Made by a program: the position numbers and the translations under genes
In this document: one piece after another, positions 58,550 to 64,000 of the stretch
Layout: each line of letters opens with the position of its first letter
Numbering within the stretch: the stretch's first letter is position 1
The notes under the pieces: model-generated
Database searches by the model: none
What the model was told of the DNA's origin: nothing
Seen by the model: the letters and a program-made list of their open reading frames with translations, nothing else
Assembly (NCBI RefSeq): GCF_037658235.1
Contig: NZ_JBBJLN010000008.1
Span: forward strand, 124,001-188,000
DNA: 64,000 nt
From: Yunchengibacter salinarum
GTDB taxonomy: Bacteria > Pseudomonadota > Alphaproteobacteria > Sphingomonadales > Kordiimonadaceae
Reading direction: 5' to 3'

Positions 58550-60016
58550 ATGCGGGGTTTGGCCGAAAGCGGGGCCGCTGCCAGGCCGGAAACGGCGGGC
58601 ACGGCGGCAGGCGGGTCGGCGCACCATCAGCATCCGGCCTGGGAAAAGGTATGCAGCCGGTTTCGCCGGGAATTCGGTGAGGATGCCTATAGTTCCTGGA
58701 TGGGGCAGCTCGCCTTTCGGGGCATTGACGGTGGCACCGCGGAACTGACCGCGCCATCGCGCTTCGTTCGGGACTGGGTGGACCGGCATTATGCGGGCCG
58801 CCTGCGCGATTTCTTCATGGGGGAGGACCAGCGGGTCAAGGCGTTGAGCATTCGTCTGGCCTCTGCCGGTCAGGGCGATGGCCAGGACGCACCGTCCATG
58901 GTCGCCATGGCCCCTGGCGGGGCCGGTGCGGCGCCGTCGGACGATGGCGAAAGCGCGGATCGGCATCATGCGGATCAGAACCGGGGGGACCGGGCCCACG
59001 CGCTGGACCCGCGCTACAGCTTTGACAGTTTCGTGGTGGGCAAGTCCAACGAGCTGGCCTATGCCGCCGCCAAGCGAATCGCGGAAAGCGATGAGGTGAC
59101 CTTCAACCCGCTGTTCCTGCATGGCGGCGTGGGGCTGGGCAAAACCCACCTGATGCACGCCCTGGCCTGGGAAGTGACCCGCCGCAATCCGGGCAAGCGG
59201 GTGGTGTACTGCTCGGCGGAAAAGTTCATGTACGAGTTCATCTCGGCCCTGCGCTACAAGGATACGCACGCCTTCAAGCAGAAATACCGCAATGTGGACC
59301 TGCTGATGGTGGATGACGTGCAGTTCATTTCGCACAAGGGCTCCACGCAGGAAGAGTTTTTCCACACCTTCAATGCCCTGGTGGACAGCCGCCGACAGGT
59401 GGTGATCTCCGCCGACCGCAGCCCGACCGATCTGGAAGGCATCGAGGACCGGATCATTTCCCGCCTGGGCTGGGGCCTGGTGGCGGACATTCACCCCACC
59501 GACTATGAGCTGCGATTCGGCATTCTGGAAAGCAAGGCGGAGCGTGCCGCCGACGTGACCGTGCCACGGGATGTGCTGGAATTTCTCGCCCGGCGCATCA
59601 CCTCCAATGTGCGGGAACTGGAAGGCGCGCTGAACCGGGTGATGGCCTATGCCACGCTGGTGGGTCGGCCCATCACCATCGACATGACCCGCGACGTGCT
59701 GCAAGACCTGATTCGCGCCAATGATCGCAAGCTCACCATTGACGAAATCCAGCGCACCGTGGCGGAATACTACAATCTGCGCCTGTCGGAGCTGCTGTCC
59801 ACCCGGCGCGCGCGCAACATCGCCCGGCCCCGTCAGGTGGCCATGTATCTGGCCAAGCAGCTCACGTCCCGATCCCTGCCGGATATAGGCCGGCGTTTTG
59901 GCGGGCGGGACCACACCACGGTGATGCACGCCGTGCGCAAGGTGGATGATCTCAGACGCGACGACAGCCAGCTTGACGAGGATATCACCCGGCTGACCCG
60001 CCAACTGGAAGGCTGA
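58550..60016 (+). CDS. dnaA: chromosomal replication initiator DnaA
   Basis: Protein of 488 residues from ATG 58550, preferred because AAGGGGG lies 8 bases upstream; in-frame GTGs at 58520 and 58526 are possible. Domain I (about 35-95, WEKVCSRFRREFGEDAYSSWMGQL) is followed by a glycine/alanine-rich linker. The AAA+ domain has Walker A HGGVGLGKTHLMHA, Walker B DLLMVDDVQF, and sensor segments. Domain IV carries the DNA-binding signature GGRDHTTVMHAVRKV. It opens the replication origin and regulates genes. It heads the dnaA-dnaN-recF-gyrB string. Confidence 0.97.
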   Translation: MRGLAESGAAARPETAGTAAGGSAHHQHPAWEKVCSRFRREFGEDAYSSWMGQLAFRGIDGGTAELTAPSRFVRDWVDRHYAGRLRDFFMGEDQRVKALSIRLASAGQGDGQDAPSMVAMAPGGAGAAPSDDGESADRHHADQNRGDRAHALDPRYSFDSFVVGKSNELAYAAAKRIAESDEVTFNPLFLHGGVGLGKTHLMHALAWEVTRRNPGKRVVYCSAEKFMYEFISALRYKDTHAFKQKYRNVDLLMVDDVQFISHKGSTQEEFFHTFNALVDSRRQVVISADRSPTDLEGIEDRIISRLGWGLVADIHPTDYELRFGILESKAERAADVTVPRDVLEFLARRITSNVRELEGALNRVMAYATLVGRPITIDMTRDVLQDLIRANDRKLTIDEIQRTVAEYYNLRLSELLSTRRARNIARPRQVAMYLAKQLTSRSLPDIGRRFGGRDHTTVMHAVRKVDDLRRDDSQLDEDITRLTRQLEG

Positions 60017-60071
60017 GGCCGCGACACGGCGGAACACCGGGGCGCCCCGATGCCCACATATGTGAAAGATG

Positions 60072-60099
60072 TTGGCTTTTGGGGCAGAATCGCTATGGT
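60072..60099 (+). promoter_or_regulatory. possible dnaN promoter
   Basis: TTGGCT (60072-60077), a 16-base spacer and TATGGT (60094-60099) lie in the 200-base gap between dnaA and dnaN. The match is moderate; readthrough from dnaA is equally possible. Confidence 0.35.
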
Positions 60100-60216
60100 C
60101 TGGGGAACAAAAGGGGCGTCCGGCCCGTCCGAAAAGGGCGGCATCTGGCCGGGCGCGCGGGTGGAAACGGTCACGGGCCCGCCTGTGCGGGGGCTCATGC
60201 AAAAGAAACGGATGCC

Positions 60217-61332
60217 ATGAAGGTCAGTATTGAACGCAGCGCCCTGCTGAAATCCCTTTCGCACGTCCAGTCGGTGGTGGAGCGCAAAACGACCATCCCG
60301 ATTCTCGCCAATGTGATGCTGGAAGCGGAAGGCGATCGCCTGGCCCTGACGGCCACGGATCTGGATATCGCGCTGGTGGAACACGCCCCCGCCATGATCG
60401 AGCAGGCGGGCGCCACCACAGTTCCGGCGCACACCCTGCACGAGATCGTGCGCAAGCTGCCGGATGGCGCGGATGTCACCATGTCCCTGGAAGACGGGGA
60501 GCGGCTGGTGGTCATGGCGGGTCGGTCCCGCTTTTCCCTGGCCGCGCTGGACAAGCAGGATTTCCCCGTGATGAGCGAGGGCGAAATGCCCCACCGCTTC
60601 ACCCTGCCATCCGCCGAATTGAAGCGCCTGATCGACAAGGCCCGCTTTGCCATCTCCACCGAGGAGACGCGCTATTACCTGAACGGCATCTATCTGCATG
60701 TGGCGGGCGACGGGGACGATGCCCGCCTGCGCGCCGTGGCCACGGACGGCCACCGGCTGGCCCAGGTGGATCAGGACGTGCCCGAAGGCGCCAGCGGTAT
60801 GCCCGGCGTGATCGTACCGCGCAAGACCGTGAGCGAAGTGCGCAAGCTGATCGACGATTTCGAGGGCGGCGTGGATGTGGCGCTGAGCGACACGAAGATC
60901 CGCTTCGCCTATGACGGGGCGGTGATCACGTCCAAGCTGATCGACGGCACCTTCCCCGATTACAGCCGGGTGATCCCGGACGGCAATGACAAGCGCATGG
61001 AACTGGATTGCAAGCTCTGCCGCGATGCGGTGGACCGGGTGTCCACCATTTCCTCGGACAAGACGCGGTCGGTGAAACTGTCGCTGGACCGGGACAGCGT
61101 GACCTTTTCCGTCACCAGCCCGGACAGCGGCACCGCGCGGGAGGAAATGGCCGCTTCCTATGATGCCGACCCCATGGAGATCGGCTTCAACAGCCGCTAT
61201 CTGATGGACATCCTCTCCCAGGTGGAGGGGGAAACAGTGCAAGTGGACCTGGCCGAAGCGAGCGCGCCCACCGTATTGCGCGACGTGATGGACGATCAGG
61301 CCCTTTATGTACTGATGCCCATGCGGGTCTGA
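60217..61332 (+). CDS. dnaN: DNA polymerase III beta sliding clamp
   Basis: Protein of 371 residues, the normal length. Three structurally repeated clamp domains are visible, beginning MKVSIERSALLKSLSHVQSVVERK and including IPILANVMLEA, EETRYYLNGIYLH and ATDGHRLA. The C-terminus YVLMPMRV is the classical end of the partner-binding pocket. It encircles DNA and tethers polymerases. The start at 60217 is the first residue conserved in the family, although its Shine-Dalgarno (AAAGAAACGG) is weak. Confidence 0.98.
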   Translation: MKVSIERSALLKSLSHVQSVVERKTTIPILANVMLEAEGDRLALTATDLDIALVEHAPAMIEQAGATTVPAHTLHEIVRKLPDGADVTMSLEDGERLVVMAGRSRFSLAALDKQDFPVMSEGEMPHRFTLPSAELKRLIDKARFAISTEETRYYLNGIYLHVAGDGDDARLRAVATDGHRLAQVDQDVPEGASGMPGVIVPRKTVSEVRKLIDDFEGGVDVALSDTKIRFAYDGAVITSKLIDGTFPDYSRVIPDGNDKRMELDCKLCRDAVDRVSTISSDKTRSVKLSLDRDSVTFSVTSPDSGTAREEMAASYDADPMEIGFNSRYLMDILSQVEGETVQVDLAEASAPTVLRDVMDDQALYVLMPMRV

Positions 61333-61372
61333 TCCACCCGCTGTTTCATGAAGCCCGGAACGGGAGTGACAT

Positions 61373-62572
61373 GTGCCCATGGACATGCCGCAGCGCAATA
61401 GCGGCGTGGCGGCCAGCGGGGCCATGATTGGCCGGGTGGCCGTGACACGGCTGACCCTGACCCGGTTCCGCTGCTATGAGCAGGCCCGGCTGGACCTGGC
61501 CGACGGGCCGGGCCTGGTGGTGCTGACGGGTGCCAACGGGGCGGGCAAGACCAATATCCTTGAAGCTGTGAGCTATCTGTCCCCTGGCAGGGGCCTGCGC
61601 GGCGCCGCCATGAGCGATGTGACGCGGCTGGGGGCCGATCGCCCCTGGGCCGTGGCCGCCATGGTGACCGCCCGCGATCCGGGCGGCGCGCCGGAAGAGG
61701 TGCGCGTGGGCACCGGCCCGGCGGAAGACGGCACCGGTCGCCGGGTGGTCCGGCTGGACGGAGAGCCTGACCGCGGTGGCCGGGCGCTGGCCGATCGCTG
61801 GGCCGTCAACTGGCTCACCCCCGCCATGGACCGGCTGTTCGTGGAAGCCCCCGCCGGGCGGCGCCGTTTTCTGGACCGTATGGTGCTCGGCCTCTATCCA
61901 GATCATGGCCGCCAGGTGGCCGCCTATGAGCGCGCCATGCGGGAACGCAACCGCCTGCTGGCCGACGGGCGCGGCGACCCGGCCTGGTTGCGGGCGGTGG
62001 AGGGCCGCATGGCCGCCCATGCGGTGGCCGTGGCCCATGCCCGGCTGGATTATGCGGGGCAACTGGCGGGCGTGCTGGACACGACGGGCGACGGCCCGTT
62101 TCCCCGCGCCCATCTGGCGCTGGATGGCTGGCTGGAGGAGCGCCTTCAGGACGGCACCCCCCCGGTGGAGGCGGAAGACGCTTACCGGGAACGCCTGAGC
62201 CGGGGCCGGGGGGAGGATCAGGCCGCCGGGCGGGCGCGGCTGGGGGTGCACCGCACCGACCTGGTGGTCACCCATGGCGACAAGGCCATGCCCGCGCCGC
62301 TCTGTTCCACCGGTGAGCAGAAAGCCCTGCTGGTGGCGCTGGTGCTGGCAGGCAGCCGTATGCAGGCACAGCTTACCGGGCGGGCACCGATTCTGCTGCT
62401 GGACGAGGTGGCCGCCCATCTGGACAGCCACCGGCGGCGCGGTCTGTTCGACCAGTTGGAAGCCCTGGGAAGCCAGTGCTGGCTGACCGGAACGGATCGG
62501 GCGCTGTTCGAGTCGCTCGAAAGCCGGGCGCGCTTTCTGACCGTGGCGGATGCCACCGTGCGGAACGCCTGA
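61373..62572 (+). CDS. recF: recombination and replication-repair protein RecF
   Basis: Protein of about 399 residues. GTG 61373 has GGGAG at good spacing; ATG 61379 would remove two residues. RecF is an SMC-like ATPase that loads RecA at gaps. Walker A is TGANGAGKTNILEAVSYLSPG, the ABC signature is STGEQKALLVALVLAG, and Walker B with D-loop is PILLLDEVAAHLDSHRR. Its place between dnaN and gyrB is classical. The spacing to dnaN is 40 bases, suggesting one operon. Confidence 0.96.
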   Translation: MPMDMPQRNSGVAASGAMIGRVAVTRLTLTRFRCYEQARLDLADGPGLVVLTGANGAGKTNILEAVSYLSPGRGLRGAAMSDVTRLGADRPWAVAAMVTARDPGGAPEEVRVGTGPAEDGTGRRVVRLDGEPDRGGRALADRWAVNWLTPAMDRLFVEAPAGRRRFLDRMVLGLYPDHGRQVAAYERAMRERNRLLADGRGDPAWLRAVEGRMAAHAVAVAHARLDYAGQLAGVLDTTGDGPFPRAHLALDGWLEERLQDGTPPVEAEDAYRERLSRGRGEDQAAGRARLGVHRTDLVVTHGDKAMPAPLCSTGEQKALLVALVLAGSRMQAQLTGRAPILLLDEVAAHLDSHRRRGLFDQLEALGSQCWLTGTDRALFESLESRARFLTVADATVRNA

Positions 62573-62712
62573 AAAACCGCCGTTTGGGAAAGGTGCGAAT
62601 CAGGTCTGGAAGCGGGCGGCCCAAGCCTTTATAAGGAAACGAACACATGCCCATTCCCGCGGCGCCGCGCCCGTGGCCCGCACCAATCCGAACGCTGGAA
62701 GAAGGTCCCTCC

Positions 62713-64000
62713 ATGAGTGACGAAACGCATAATGCCGATGATGAGTATGGCGCCGGTTCGATCAAGGTTCTTAAGGGCCTGGACGCGGTTCGAAAACGCC
62801 CCGGCATGTATATTGGCGATACGGAGGATGGCTCCGGCCTGCATCACATGATCTTCGAGGTCTCGGACAACGCCATTGACGAGGCGCTGGCGGGCCACTG
62901 TGATCTGGTGACCATGACGCTGAACCCCGATGGCAGTTGCTCGGTCAGCGATAATGGCCGCGGCATTCCCACCGACATCCATGAGGGGGAGGGCGTGTCC
63001 GCCGCGCAGGTGATCATGACCCAGCTTCATGCGGGCGGCAAGTTCGACCAGAACAGCTACAAGGTATCCGGCGGCCTGCACGGCGTGGGCGTGTCGGTGG
63101 TGAACGCCCTGTCCGACTGGCTGGAACTGCGCATATGGCGCAATGGCCGGGAGCATTTCATGCGTTTCGAGCGGGGCGAGCCCATTGGCGATCTGGAAGA
63201 GATCGGCGATGCCCAGGGCCAGCAGGGCACGCTGGTGACCTTCAAGCCGTCCACCGAAACCTTCAAGGACATCAATTTCGATTTCGAGCGGCTGAAGCAC
63301 CGCTTCCGGGAACTGGCCTTTCTCAACAGCGGGGTCCGCATCCGCCTGGTGGACAATCGCCATACGGAAAAGGACGAGCTGGAGCTGTTCTATGAGGGCG
63401 GCATCACCGAGTTCGTGAAATATCTGGACCGGTCGAAAACCAGCATTATCGGGGAGCCCATCACCGTCATCGGGGAACGGGACGACATCACGGTGGAATT
63501 GTCCATGCAGTGGAATGACAGTTTCCATGAAAACGTGCTGTGCTTCACCAACAATATTCCCCAGCGCGACGGCGGCACGCACCTGGCGGCGCTGCGCGCG
63601 GCCCTGACGCGATCGGTGAACGCCTATGTGCAGGAAACCGGGCTGGCCAAGAAATCCAAGGTGTCGCTGAGCGGGGACGATGCGCGGGAAGGGCTTACCT
63701 GTGTTCTTTCGGTGAAAATTCCGGACCCGAAATTTTCCAGCCAGACCAAGGACAAGCTGGTCTCCAGCGAAGTGCGCCCGGCGGTGGAGGGGCTGGTGGG
63801 CGAACAGCTTGGTGAATGGTTCGGGGAGCATCCCGGCGAGGCCCGTACCGTGGTGCAGAAGATCATCGATGCGGCCACCGCGCGGGATGCGGCCCGCAAG
63901 GCGCGGGACCTGACCCGCCGCAAGGGCGCGCTGGACGTGGCGTCCCTGCCCGGCAAGCTGGCCGATTGCAGCGAGCGCGACCCCGCCAAATGCGAGCTTT
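62713..64000 (+). CDS. gyrB: DNA gyrase subunit B, 3' end beyond window
   Basis: The gene begins at ATG 62713 and stays open to the window edge: 429 complete codons are visible of about 800 expected. The GHKL ATPase domain shows KGLDAVRKRPGMYIGDT, the catalytic-acid helix FEVSDNAIDEALAGH, DNGRGIPTDIHE, and the ATP lid GGLHGVGVSVVNALS. The transducer domain follows, including QRDGGTHLAALRAALTRSVN. GyrB with GyrA introduces negative supercoils. The TOPRIM and C-terminal parts lie outside the window. Confidence 0.97.
   Translation, partial: MSDETHNADDEYGAGSIKVLKGLDAVRKRPGMYIGDTEDGSGLHHMIFEVSDNAIDEALAGHCDLVTMTLNPDGSCSVSDNGRGIPTDIHEGEGVSAAQVIMTQLHAGGKFDQNSYKVSGGLHGVGVSVVNALSDWLELRIWRNGREHFMRFERGEPIGDLEEIGDAQGQQGTLVTFKPSTETFKDINFDFERLKHRFRELAFLNSGVRIRLVDNRHTEKDELELFYEGGITEFVKYLDRSKTSIIGEPITVIGERDDITVELSMQWNDSFHENVLCFTNNIPQRDGGTHLAALRAALTRSVNAYVQETGLAKKSKVSLSGDDAREGLTCVLSVKIPDPKFSSQTKDKLVSSEVRPAVEGLVGEQLGEWFGEHPGEARTVVQKIIDAATARDAARKARDLTRRKGALDVASLPGKLADCSERDPAKCEL

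Noticed and set aside
58247..60202. 651-residue minus-strand open frame opposite dnaA
   Set aside because: It is antisense to a clearly conserved dnaA and dnaA upstream region and has no recognisable domain. Such frames are normal in high-GC DNA.

Overview
The window is chromosomal DNA of a high-GC alphaproteobacterium. The evidence is the block mutM / ubiE-ubiB-coaBC-dut followed by rpsT-dnaA-dnaN-recF-gyrB, an NDUFS6-like zinc protein next to polA, a CycM-type membrane cytochrome c, and an ScfR-type regulator divergent from isocitrate lyase. I cannot fix the genus. It looks like a marine or aquatic heterotroph: three TonB-dependent receptors, a secreted toroidal glycosidase-like protein, a glyoxylate-shunt gene and a LodA-like quinoprotein.

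Layout. 1-2.4 kb: 3' part of a PYROXD2-like flavoprotein, then an outer-membrane beta-barrel protein. 2.4-7.4 kb: a TonB receptor and a glycosidase-like protein behind two perfect LacI-type operators. 7.4-10.3 kb: a structured intergenic repeat, then a YfiR-like protein and TonB receptor on the minus strand. 10.4-13.6 kb: glpD-glpK. 13.6-23.2 kb: the most unusual region. It holds a BMP-type periplasmic binding protein divergent from a TorS-like hybrid kinase, a LodB-like flavoprotein divergent from a diheme cytochrome c lipoprotein plus a LodA-like quinoprotein, and a receiver-Hpt phosphorelay protein. 23.4-25.2 kb: tRNA-Arg(CCG), two stand-alone TonB C-terminal-domain proteins and a probable anti-Shine-Dalgarno small RNA. 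25.2-31 kb: nadB, an ABC ATPase, the zinc protein and polA. 31.1-32.4 kb: an AT-richer Fic gene with repeated inverted-repeat operators. 32.4-39.2 kb: a pteridine-reductase-like SDR, a phosphatidylserine-decarboxylase-like secreted protein with a TonB receptor, and a soluble PAS-chemoreceptor. 39.3-49.6 kb: sdaA, scfR-like regulator/aceA, ferredoxin, M17 peptidase, MarR, NlpC/P60, cytochrome c, pheA, DsrE-like. 49.6-64 kb: moeB-dut-coaBC-ubiB-ubiE, mutM, enoyl-CoA hydratase, rpsT and the dnaA-dnaN-recF-gyrB replication block; gyrB runs off the end.

How it fits together. The best candidate for an undescribed system is 13.6-23.2 kb. LodA/GoxA enzymes carry a cysteine tryptophylquinone made with help from a LodB flavoprotein and normally pass electrons to oxygen. 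Here the quinoprotein lies directly downstream of a lipoprotein with two CxxCH haem sites. That suggests a respiratory amine or amino-acid dehydrogenase rather than an oxidase. A binding-protein/hybrid-kinase pair and a phosphorelay protein flank it, so a ligand-sensing circuit may control it. This is inference from sequence and gene order. The other accessory signals are the cuckoo/CcsR-like small RNA at about 25.05-25.14 kb, the Fic operators and the LacI operators.
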